Part shown: positions 8,024-15,801 of the stretch, one piece after another | How positions within the stretch are numbered: the stretch's first letter is position 1 | How the letters are laid out: each line of letters starts with the position of its first letter | Assembly (NCBI GenBank): GCA_900767375.1 | Contig: CAAFYX010000107.1 | Span: forward strand, 1-31,747 | Source: Rikenellaceae bacterium | GTDB lineage: Bacteria > Bacteroidota > Bacteroidia > Bacteroidales > UBA932 | Direction of reading: 5' to 3' | Length of the DNA stretch: 31,747 nucleotides | The notes under the pieces: model-generated | Database searches by the model: none | What the model was told of the DNA's origin: nothing | The model's input: the letters and a program-made list of their open reading frames with translations, nothing else | Program-made: the position numbers and the translations under genes

Positions 8024-9747
8024 TAGAGAGAATGACCAGATACGCATTCGTTCTGATGAACGGAGCGAAGGAAGGGTTCCTGGAGAGTCTCCAGGATCTC
8101 GGCATAGTCGATATCACCCGCTCGGTAAAGGCCGTTGACACTGACTCGGAGGAGATGGCCGCAAGGATAGACACGCTCAAGTCCGAGATAAAGACCATAC
8201 GCAGCGGAAGGGACCAGCATCTGGAGAGCCTCATCGAGAAGAGGAACTCATTGGCGAAAGCCGCCGAGGCCGTGGCTCCTTGGGGCGAGTACGACAAGGC
8301 TAAGGCCGCCGAGCTGGACAAGGCCGGCGCCGCGCTTCATTTCTACAGAGTCAGCAGGAAGCAGTTTGACGATGGCTGGGCAGCCGAATACCCGCTGCAG
8401 GTGATCTGCGAGGGGAAGAAGACGGTGCATTTCGTCATCGCCGGTCCGGTCGAAGGGTTCCCTCTCGTGGAGCAGGGTTCGCCGAAGGCGACATTGGCCG
8501 AGCTGGAATCGCAGATGAAAGCGAAGGACAATGAGATTGACACGTATCGCAAACAGCTGGAGGGCAGGATGGCGGAGATTCCGGGTATCGAGGATAAAAT
8601 CCGGAAGCTGTCGGACAAGCTCGGGCTCTATCTGGCCGGCGCGGCCGGGACAGGGGCCGTCGAGGGGGCTGTGACCGTGTTCGAGGGCTTTGCCCCGACC
8701 AGCAGCGACAAGGCTCTGGAGGAGTCGCTGAACGCTCTGGACGTGCTGTGGATCCGCGAGCCTGCAAAGGCAGAGGACAATCCACCTATCAAGCTGAAGA
8801 ACAACCGCTTCAGCCGTCAGTTCGAAGTGCTGACGGATATGTACGGACGCCCGGCGTACGACGGGTTTGACCCGACGCCGTATATCTCTGTATTCTTCCT
8901 CCTGTTCTTTGCGATGTGCATCGGAGACCTCGGGTACGGGCTTCTGCTGGTGATCGCCGGCCTGCTGCTCAGAAAGGTGCAGAGCTTCAAGTCGCTCTCC
9001 CCTCTCGTGGTTTATCTGGGCATCGGCACCGTGGTGGTGGGATTCTTCTTCCACACGTTCTTCTCCATTGACTTTGCGGAAGCATCCTGGCTTCCTGAAG
9101 GAGTGAAGGCAGTGATGGTGCCGGCGAAGGTGGCGGGGTACGACGGGACGATGGTTCTGGCGCTAGCCGTGGGTATTGTCCATCTGCTTCTGGCGATGAT
9201 AGTCAAGACGGTCTATGCGACGAAGAACAAGGGCTTCCTGAACTCGCTCAGCACCTGGGGATGGACGCTGTTCTGGGTGGGTCTGACCGTTATCGGTCTG
9301 GTTTCGCTCGCAGGCGTGCTCGACAAGTCAGTCACGAAATGGCTCATAATCGGCCTGGGCGTAGTCTGCGCGATAGGCATATTCCCGCTGAACAACCTTC
9401 ACAGGAATCCGCTTCTGAACGTCGGAAGCGGCCTCTGGGACACCTACAATATGGCAACGGGCATCCTGGGCGACATCCTGAGCTATCTCCGTCTCTATGC
9501 GCTGGGACTTGCCGGAGCGATGCTGGGATTCGCATTCAACGACCTGGCCGTGATGGCCCGCGGAAACGGCGGGGCCGGCTGGATCGCGTTTGTGCTGATC
9601 GTGGTAGTCGGGCACACCCTGAACGTGGCGATGGCCGCCCTGGGAGCGTTCGTGCACCCGCTGCGACTCAACTTCCTCGAATTCTTCAAGAACTCCGACT
9701 ACGAAGGCGTCGGAGTCAAATATAACCCATTAAGTAAAAATCAATAA
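8020..9747 (+). CDS. vatI: V-type ATP synthase subunit I
   Basis: This protein has 575 residues. The soluble N-terminal arm (about 1-280) is followed by a multi-pass membrane domain beginning near PYISVFFLLFFAMCIGDLGYG. The segment GDILSYLRLYALGLAG contains Arg491, the likely essential channel arginine that faces the ion-binding glutamate of subunit K. The C-terminal helix reads TLNVAMAALGAFVHPLRLNF. The protein is shorter than the roughly 650-residue subunit I of many Gram-positives, mainly in the soluble arm. The ATGA overlap with vatD suggests coupled translation. It is the static half of the ion channel in the inner membrane. Confidence 0.95.
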   Translation: MIERMTRYAFVLMNGAKEGFLESLQDLGIVDITRSVKAVDTDSEEMAARIDTLKSEIKTIRSGRDQHLESLIEKRNSLAKAAEAVAPWGEYDKAKAAELDKAGAALHFYRVSRKQFDDGWAAEYPLQVICEGKKTVHFVIAGPVEGFPLVEQGSPKATLAELESQMKAKDNEIDTYRKQLEGRMAEIPGIEDKIRKLSDKLGLYLAGAAGTGAVEGAVTVFEGFAPTSSDKALEESLNALDVLWIREPAKAEDNPPIKLKNNRFSRQFEVLTDMYGRPAYDGFDPTPYISVFFLLFFAMCIGDLGYGLLLVIAGLLLRKVQSFKSLSPLVVYLGIGTVVVGFFFHTFFSIDFAEASWLPEGVKAVMVPAKVAGYDGTMVLALAVGIVHLLLAMIVKTVYATKNKGFLNSLSTWGWTLFWVGLTVIGLVSLAGVLDKSVTKWLIIGLGVVCAIGIFPLNNLHRNPLLNVGSGLWDTYNMATGILGDILSYLRLYALGLAGAMLGFAFNDLAVMARGNGGAGWIAFVLIVVVGHTLNVAMAALGAFVHPLRLNFLEFFKNSDYEGVGVKYNPLSKNQ

Positions 9748-9759
9748 AACTATATCACT

Positions 9760-10188
9760 ATGCTAAACACAGTACTCGGTTATTTGGGACTCGGTCTGGT
9801 GCTCGCTCTCGCCGGCATCGGAAGCAGCTACGGAACTACCATTGCAGGAAATGCAGCTGAAGGAGCCCTCAAGAAAAGACCTGAAGGATCAGGTAACTAC
9901 ATGGTGCTCTCCGCACTCCCTGCCACCCAGGGTATCTACGGATTCGTTGCATTCTTCATGATGCTCAGCAAGATGAAGGCCAACCCTGAGGCCGGACTGA
10001 TCATCTTCGGAGTAGGCCTCAGCGTAGGTCTGGTCTGCATGCTTTCAGCCATCCGCCAGGGTCAGGTCTGTGCAAACGGTATCGTAGGCATCTCACAGGG
10101 CCACAACGTTTTCACAAACACCCTGATCTACGCCGCCCTTCCTGAATTCTACGCCATCCTCGGCCTCGTAGGTGCCCTGATGGTATGA
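9760..10188 (+). CDS. vatK: V-type ATP synthase subunit K (proteolipid ring), Na+-type site
   Basis: This 142-residue protein has four membrane helices in two related hairpins and forms the rotor ring. The Na+ ligands known in Enterococcus hirae NtpK (Leu61, Thr64, Gln65, Tyr68, Gln110, Glu139) have visible counterparts here: LPATQGIY gives Leu53, Thr56, Gln57 and Tyr60, SAIRQGQV gives Gln100, and LPEFYAILG gives Glu129. Only the second hairpin has the carboxylate, as in duplicated V-type K subunits. The start is 12 bases after vatI, and the last codons overlap the LOG-family gene as ATGA. I infer Na+ coupling; binding preference was not tested. Confidence 0.93.
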   Translation: MLNTVLGYLGLGLVLALAGIGSSYGTTIAGNAAEGALKKRPEGSGNYMVLSALPATQGIYGFVAFFMMLSKMKANPEAGLIIFGVGLSVGLVCMLSAIRQGQVCANGIVGISQGHNVFTNTLIYAALPEFYAILGLVGALMV

Positions 10189-10745
10189 TCGGGGCCGTCG
10201 CCGTATATCTCGGCTCAGCGGAAGCATCTGAGAAATACAGGAAATTCGCGTTTGACTTCGGAGTCCTCATGGCTTCGATGGGCATACGCGTAGTATATGG
10301 CGGAGCGGCCGTAGGAACCATGCAAACGCTGGCGGACGGAGTGCTGTCCGCCGGCGGAAATATTGTAGGCGTAATCCCCGAGCATTTCGGAGGCAAACGC
10401 GAAGTGGCGGCCACGCACAGGAACATCCACCGCAACGACCTGACCGAGGAAATCCTCGTCAAGGACATGGCGGAGAGAAAGACCGTGATGACACGGCTCT
10501 CCGACTGCTGCGTGATCCTTCCCGGCAGCTACGGAACTATGGACGAACTTTTCTGCTACTCTATGGAGAACGAGATCGGGCTGCACGACAAGCCGGCATT
10601 CGTCCTGAACGTAGACGGATACTATGACGGTCTGGAGATGCAGGTCGGGCGGTTCAAGTCCGAAGGCTTCCTCTACCCATCAAGCAAGGTCATCACTTTC
10701 GTCCACAGCATCGACGAATTTGAAAAAATTTTAAAAAATCTGTAG
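10185..10745 (+). CDS. LOG-family phosphoribohydrolase (TIGR00730 type)
   Basis: The product has 186 residues and a Rossmann-like fold. The N-terminal strand is GAVAVYLGSAEAS, the nucleotide loop YGGAAVGTM is at 38-46, and the conserved Arg98-Lys99 is followed by the motif PGSYGTMDE at 113-121. This is the LOG signature PGGxGTxxE with the second Gly replaced by Ser115. The family cleaves nucleoside 5'-monophosphates at the base-ribose bond; bacterial members vary in substrate. The start codon overlaps the vatK stop (ATGA), an unusual link between a housekeeping nucleotide enzyme and a V-ATPase operon. A functional relation to the ATPase is unproven. Confidence 0.88.
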   Translation: MIGAVAVYLGSAEASEKYRKFAFDFGVLMASMGIRVVYGGAAVGTMQTLADGVLSAGGNIVGVIPEHFGGKREVAATHRNIHRNDLTEEILVKDMAERKTVMTRLSDCCVILPGSYGTMDELFCYSMENEIGLHDKPAFVLNVDGYYDGLEMQVGRFKSEGFLYPSSKVITFVHSIDEFEKILKNL

Positions 10746-10789
10746 CATTTCTCTCTCTTCTGCGTCTATTATAGCAAATCAGAAAGAAA

Positions 10790-13159
10790 ATGAAGAAAAG
10801 AACCGTGCTTGCAGCTCTTTGTATCATCAGCTGCCTTACATCATTCGCAAAGAACAGCCAGGACTGGAAAGGTAAGGCCCTGGACGAAAACGGAGAACCT
10901 CTCCCATACGTCAACGTAGCCCTTCTCGCCGCCAGCGACTCTACCGTGCTCGGCGGCACCACCACTGACATCGACGGTACTTTCACTATCGCTACAGACA
11001 AGTCTGACGGTATAATAATGGCTGCTATGATCGGCTACAGGACCCAGTACCTGAAACCGTCCGACGGTCTCACTATCCAGCTCGAGCCTGAAGCCGAATT
11101 CCTTCAGAGCGCCGTCGCCACAGCCGTGATGCCGAAGACCAAGCTCACCGGCGAAGGTCTTCAGACCTCCGTACGCGGCTCGGTGCTTGAGAACGCCGGA
11201 AACGCTCTCGATGTACTGGGAAAGACTCCAGGTATGATAAAGAGCCAGGACGGCCTCGAAGTGATAGGCAAAGGCTCCCCCCTTATCTATATCAACGGTC
11301 ATAAAGTGACTGATTCCGGAGAGCTGGAAAGGCTGCAGAGCAACGAGATCCAGAGCATCGAGGTCATCTCGAATCCGGGAGCCCAGTACAGCGCCAGCGT
11401 GCGCAGCGTGGTCCGCATCCGCACCATAAAGCGCCAGGGCGAGGGATTCGGCTTCAACGCCACCCTGGAGGATGCCCAGTCCCTTCGAATCGCGGGCAAC
11501 AACGACCCTAACCTCAATGTAAACGCGAACTACCGCAAGAACAACGTCGATATCTTCGCCGGCGGCAACGCCTTCCGCTTCACACACCAGCAGAAGAGTG
11601 ACGAGCTCCACTCCGAAACTGTGGGAAGCCCAAGCTACAAGAGTGACGGCTGGCTCATCAACGACATAGAGCAAAGGTACGTCTACGGCAACGCCGGCCT
11701 CAACTGGCAGATAGCCGACAGCCACTCCGTCGGTTTCAAGGCCGAATACGGACACACCCTCAGCCTGGACCAGAACCAGGTCCTCTACAACAATATGCTC
11801 CGCGACGGCTCTCCGTACGACGAGACCACCACGCTCGGTACATACCATATCGGTGACAAGGCCCCGAGCTCGCTTTCCGCGAACGCCTACTACAACGGCC
11901 AGGCGGGAAAGCTCGGTATAGACCTCAACGTGGACCTCTACAAGATGAAGAAGTCCGAGGCGAACGACATCACTGAAATCAACGAAAAGACCAAGGAAGA
12001 GAACCTCCTGCACACCGACAACGGCACCGACAGCGACCTCTACGCCTCCAAGCTTGTGTTCTCCTATCCTATTTGGCAGGGCCAGCTCCAGTTCGGAACC
12101 GAGGAGACCTTCTCCAGGATCAGCGACAGCTATTCCATCACCGGAACATCCATCGCCCCGGCGGAGTCCAAGGTCAGCGAGGACAATATCGCAGCCTTCG
12201 TCTCCTACGCATTCGTCCTGCCCAAGTTCGGCCAGATCAGCGCAGGTCTGCGCTACGAGCATGTGAACTACAGCTTCACCGACATCCTCGGCGACGGAAG
12301 CGACTCCAGGAAATATGACAATCTTTTCCCGTCCCTGTCCATCGCCGGCCAGATCGGCAAGGTCCAGGTGATGGCAAGCTACAGCGCCAAGACCTCACGC
12401 CCGGGATTCAACCTCCTGAGCAGCGCTGTAAGATACAACTCCAAGTTCATCATCCAGAGCGGAAACCCGGCCCTCCAGCCTCAGACCATCAATGACGCGA
12501 ACGTTATGGCCAGCTGGAAATGGCTCACCTTCGTGGCCGACTGGGCGCGCAATGACGGCGTCGTCTCTTCCTGGTCCACCAGATACAACGACGACGGTGT
12601 GATCATAGTCAAGCCGCGCAACCTCGACAAGCCCGTCAGAGTGCTCGCGACCTACCTCGTCGCCACTCCGACCATCAAGAACTTCAACATGAACTACACC
12701 GTGGGAGTACAGCAGCAGTGGCTGACAATGGACATCCCTGACCCTCGCGAAGCCGACGGCACCAGAACGGCCTCCTTCAATGACAAGCCGATGTTCATCG
12801 CCCAGCTCCAGAACACCTACACCACCCGCAACGGCTGGCAGTTCGAGCTCGGAAGCGAGATCCACAGCAGGGCCTACTCGGCCAACGTACTGCTCACCAA
12901 CGTATACTTCGACCTCAACGCCGCCATCCAGAAGTCCCTGCTCAAGGACAATTCCCTAGTGCTCAGGCTCAGCGGATCGGACCTCGCAGGCCTCGGACTC
13001 ACCAACGCCTACGCCGACTACGGCTCTCACTTCATCCGCCAGAGCAACAGGATGGACACCCAGCGTGTCACCTTCTCAGTCCGCTACCGCTTCAACTCCG
13101 CCCAGTCCAAATACAAGGGAACCGGCGCCGGCAAGGACGCTATCAACCGAATGAAGTAG
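10790..13159 (+). CDS. Outer-membrane beta-barrel receptor with carboxypeptidase-like N-domain and plug
   Basis: This 789-residue exported protein starts with a signal peptide (1-20). Residues about 24-105 form a carboxypeptidase-regulatory-like Ig domain (GKALDENGEPLPYVNVALL). A TonB plug-like domain at about 115-215 includes VLGKTPGMIKSQDGLEVIGKG and SIEVISNPGAQYS. The rest is a beta-barrel of the outer-membrane family-3 barrel type. It resembles TonB-dependent transporters that occur without SusD. No ligand can be assigned. It begins 44 bases after the LOG gene; I found only a weak promoter match (TTG 10720-10722 with a poor -7 near 10743), so independent transcription is uncertain. It ends NRMK inside a palindrome shared with the GH9 gene. 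Confidence 0.88.
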   Translation: MKKRTVLAALCIISCLTSFAKNSQDWKGKALDENGEPLPYVNVALLAASDSTVLGGTTTDIDGTFTIATDKSDGIIMAAMIGYRTQYLKPSDGLTIQLEPEAEFLQSAVATAVMPKTKLTGEGLQTSVRGSVLENAGNALDVLGKTPGMIKSQDGLEVIGKGSPLIYINGHKVTDSGELERLQSNEIQSIEVISNPGAQYSASVRSVVRIRTIKRQGEGFGFNATLEDAQSLRIAGNNDPNLNVNANYRKNNVDIFAGGNAFRFTHQQKSDELHSETVGSPSYKSDGWLINDIEQRYVYGNAGLNWQIADSHSVGFKAEYGHTLSLDQNQVLYNNMLRDGSPYDETTTLGTYHIGDKAPSSLSANAYYNGQAGKLGIDLNVDLYKMKKSEANDITEINEKTKEENLLHTDNGTDSDLYASKLVFSYPIWQGQLQFGTEETFSRISDSYSITGTSIAPAESKVSEDNIAAFVSYAFVLPKFGQISAGLRYEHVNYSFTDILGDGSDSRKYDNLFPSLSIAGQIGKVQVMASYSAKTSRPGFNLLSSAVRYNSKFIIQSGNPALQPQTINDANVMASWKWLTFVADWARNDGVVSSWSTRYNDDGVIIVKPRNLDKPVRVLATYLVATPTIKNFNMNYTVGVQQQWLTMDIPDPREADGTRTASFNDKPMFIAQLQNTYTTRNGWQFELGSEIHSRAYSANVLLTNVYFDLNAAIQKSLLKDNSLVLRLSGSDLAGLGLTNAYADYGSHFIRQSNRMDTQRVTFSVRYRFNSAQSKYKGTGAGKDAINRMK

Positions 13160-13177
13160 CCCCCCGGGGGCTACTTC
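13153..13177. terminator. Bidirectional terminator between convergent genes
   Basis: GAAGTAGCCCCC (13153-13164) and GGGGGCTACTTC (13166-13177) are perfect 12-base arms around one C. The arms contain the + strand stop codon (13157-13159) and the - strand GH9 stop (13171-13173). The GC-rich stem could stop transcription from either side, though neither side shows a long T-run. Confidence 0.7.
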
Positions 13178-15771
13178 CTGTTCAGGTAGTTTGTGATTTC
13201 CTCGGCGCCGAGGGTGAGCATCATGAACTGAGGGACATTGCGGGTGCAGCACTCGTTCTCTCCCCAGTGGAAAGGATAGTCGTCCTTGTGCTCGAAGAAG
13301 TCAGGCTTCATCACGAGAAGTCCCGGAGCGATGCCTCCTGGAATGACAGTATAGTCACCACGGTTGTTGCCGTATGCAACCTTCTTGGTATTGACACCCA
13401 CGGAGGTTATGAAAGACACGTTGGAATACGGATGACGTCCGAAAATGAAATGCATTCCATTGAGCACAAGCTCAGGGTCGATCATATTCGGGAAATACTT
13501 CCAGACCATATAGGCATTGTATGCCCATCCGAGAGCGATCTCAGTGCCTCCCCAGCCGTATCCTGATACCGGAACGCCGTATGGATTCTCTGCAGCGACT
13601 CTCTTTGCGTTCTCCACGAATGCAGGTACTGCAGCCTTGACGGCCTTCTGGAAATCCTTGTCCATATAAGGATAGAGCTCCAGGGCAGTACTGAGGCTGC
13701 TGCCTCCGTAGAAGCTGAAGCCGCCCGCCATTGTGACTGCAGGAACCGGCTTTGCAGCCGCCTCGACCTGGGCGAGGACCTTAGGAAGGAAGAAATCCTT
13801 GTACTGCTGCTCGCCTGTAGCCCTCCAGAGCTGGACGGCGGCTGCAGTGCGGGAGTCTCCACGGTTCATTCCCCATCTGTCATTGGTCTGGAACTTGGCC
13901 ATATTCTCAGGAGAAGCGGCGTCGAAGTTATCTTCCCAGAGCTTGAGCGCGAGCTTCAGGCACTTCGCCGATGTCTCAGGGTAGAACTCCTTGAGGGCCC
14001 TTGCTGCAGCGGCGAGGGTGGCGACGGTGCCCATCTGCCCTGCAGGGCTGTAGTTGCCAGTGAAGGCGAAGCGGTCGTCCATTGTTCCGGAATTGTTGCC
14101 GATCACCTGGAACGGTCTGAGGGAAGGATTATAGACATATCCGTCCGTCTGGGTGGAGCCGTCGCCGATGTGGGCGTACTGGTACATATGGCCCTGTACG
14201 ATTCCCTGACATACGAAGCCGATGTTCTCCACCTGGGCTATGATGTTCAGAGCGCCGTGCAGGCACTGCTGGATGACATCCGGAACGCCGTCCGGACGAT
14301 GGATGTCCACGAACTGTGTCTCCTGGTCGATATAGGTCTGGTCGCGGTCCTCGTGGAAGAGGTCCCAGCAGAATGCGAACTGCTGGGTCAGGCCGAGGAC
14401 GGTTCCGCTCTGGATGTCGAAGTCGCCTGCATCATACCACGCGCCCACGGAAAGGCCAGGGATGTGGTCGTATGACTTGTACTTCGTGAAGGTCTGCTCA
14501 GGCTGGGTGTAGCCGTCCATGCAGGAGTAGCCCACAGGGGCCTGCATGGCGTCATCCATATTGGAACGGCCATGCCATACACGGTAGCCTTCCTTCACCT
14601 CCATATGGTCCATCTGGACCGGGAGCCAGACATCCATGGTAGTATGCCATTTGCCGCCATATACATTGTCGGCTATAGGGAAGACATTGGTAGTCACATC
14701 CTTGTACTCTATGCAATATACGCCCGGAGTCTTGACTGCGGAGAAATCCACTGTAGCATAGTTGTAGCGGTGGTGGTACTCACCCCACTCCTTCACCTTC
14801 GGCTCGAGTACGACCGAGCGCTTTCCATCAGGAGCGATGCGGATGATCTTAGCCGTTGCAGGAAGTTTGTCGTTCCTGTCAAGCTCTATCACGGCAACCT
14901 TCTTCTGGGCAGGGGTGTAGCCCACCTGGGAGAAGCCTACATTAGGCTCCCTGACCCACTCGGGATCGAACGAGGTCTCGATGTACCACTCGGCCACCTT
15001 GCCGGTCTTCCCTCCCTCAAGGAAGGTGCGGACCACGAATGTTCCGTTAGGAGAGAGGTTGCGGCCGTCGAAGAGGTTGATCTCGTTGTCTGACTTGAAA
15101 GTCACGCGGAGGTCCTCATCCTCAGGAGCCAGTACGAGAGTATGGCCAGTAGCGATAGGATGGGCCACGAGGAACTCGTCCTTGCCGCGATCATCGAAAG
15201 TAGTGAGGCCGAGGATCTGGGTAATCTTCTCGCTGTTGGGGCTCATGTGGGTGTCGCTTGCCGGATGCTTCGGGAAGATGTCCGGCATTCCGTCCACCAT
15301 GAAGGTCTTGCCGAAATATGTCGCAGGGAAGAACTCGATATTCATTCCGGCCTTGCCTACAAGGCTCTCGGGAACAGGTTTGTCGACATATACGGACATC
15401 AGGACACCCTTGTCCTTCGGGGTGACCTTGATTCTCGGGGTGAATCCGTACTGCTCGTATCCAAGCACACATTCTATAGTCTGGCTTTCCTTGTCCACCG
15501 TACGGCTGTCCAGTGTAGGATAGATGTCCCACTGTTCAGGGGTGTTCATAAGGCGGATGCCGCCTCCGGTGGCGATACGCACGCCACGGAGGATGATTTC
15601 CACGGCAGCGGTCTTCTCATCGCAGAACATACCGTTGTAACCGTTGCTGTATACCAGATAGTTGACTCCGGTATCCTCGAAATAGTCCAGGTCGTTAAGT
15701 TTGACTGATTGTGCTGAAAGACCCGAGCAAGCAGCCAGGGCCAGTGCAAGGAAAGCAGTTCGTTTTGTCAT
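13171..15771 (-). CDS. GH9 family beta-glucanase with N-terminal Ig domain and an extra N-terminal region
   Basis: This is an 866-residue exported protein with a signal peptide of about 20 residues (ends LSAQ). Residues about 25-275 form a beta-rich region that I cannot assign to a named domain. A CelD-type Ig-like domain follows (about 280-375, VGFSQVGYTPAQKKVAVIEL), then the GH9 (alpha/alpha)6 domain. The motif GAWYDAGDFD gives Asp447 and Asp450 (base side). GRHPYSNVSFITSVG is the usual His/Arg region, and WGENECC near the C-terminus gives catalytic-acid candidate Glu840 (Glu838 nearby). GH9 enzymes cleave internal beta-1,4-glucan bonds by inversion; in Bacteroides xyloglucan loci a GH9 cuts the backbone. 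It is the last gene of the seven-gene operon, 30 bases after the GH43 pair. Confidence 0.9.
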   Translation of the reverse strand: MTKRTAFLALALAACSGLSAQSVKLNDLDYFEDTGVNYLVYSNGYNGMFCDEKTAAVEIILRGVRIATGGGIRLMNTPEQWDIYPTLDSRTVDKESQTIECVLGYEQYGFTPRIKVTPKDKGVLMSVYVDKPVPESLVGKAGMNIEFFPATYFGKTFMVDGMPDIFPKHPASDTHMSPNSEKITQILGLTTFDDRGKDEFLVAHPIATGHTLVLAPEDEDLRVTFKSDNEINLFDGRNLSPNGTFVVRTFLEGGKTGKVAEWYIETSFDPEWVREPNVGFSQVGYTPAQKKVAVIELDRNDKLPATAKIIRIAPDGKRSVVLEPKVKEWGEYHHRYNYATVDFSAVKTPGVYCIEYKDVTTNVFPIADNVYGGKWHTTMDVWLPVQMDHMEVKEGYRVWHGRSNMDDAMQAPVGYSCMDGYTQPEQTFTKYKSYDHIPGLSVGAWYDAGDFDIQSGTVLGLTQQFAFCWDLFHEDRDQTYIDQETQFVDIHRPDGVPDVIQQCLHGALNIIAQVENIGFVCQGIVQGHMYQYAHIGDGSTQTDGYVYNPSLRPFQVIGNNSGTMDDRFAFTGNYSPAGQMGTVATLAAAARALKEFYPETSAKCLKLALKLWEDNFDAASPENMAKFQTNDRWGMNRGDSRTAAAVQLWRATGEQQYKDFFLPKVLAQVEAAAKPVPAVTMAGGFSFYGGSSLSTALELYPYMDKDFQKAVKAAVPAFVENAKRVAAENPYGVPVSGYGWGGTEIALGWAYNAYMVWKYFPNMIDPELVLNGMHFIFGRHPYSNVSFITSVGVNTKKVAYGNNRGDYTVIPGGIAPGLLVMKPDFFEHKDDYPFHWGENECCTRNVPQFMMLTLGAEEITNYLNRK

Positions 15772-15801
15772 AGAAATAATTATGTAGCTGTTGGTTAATG
15801 A

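Noticed and set aside
10841..12262. 473-codon open frame on the - strand opposite the beta-barrel gene
   Set aside because: It mirrors the barrel gene's codons and is Val/Leu/Gly-rich without domain signals; the + strand protein has signal peptide, plug and barrel.
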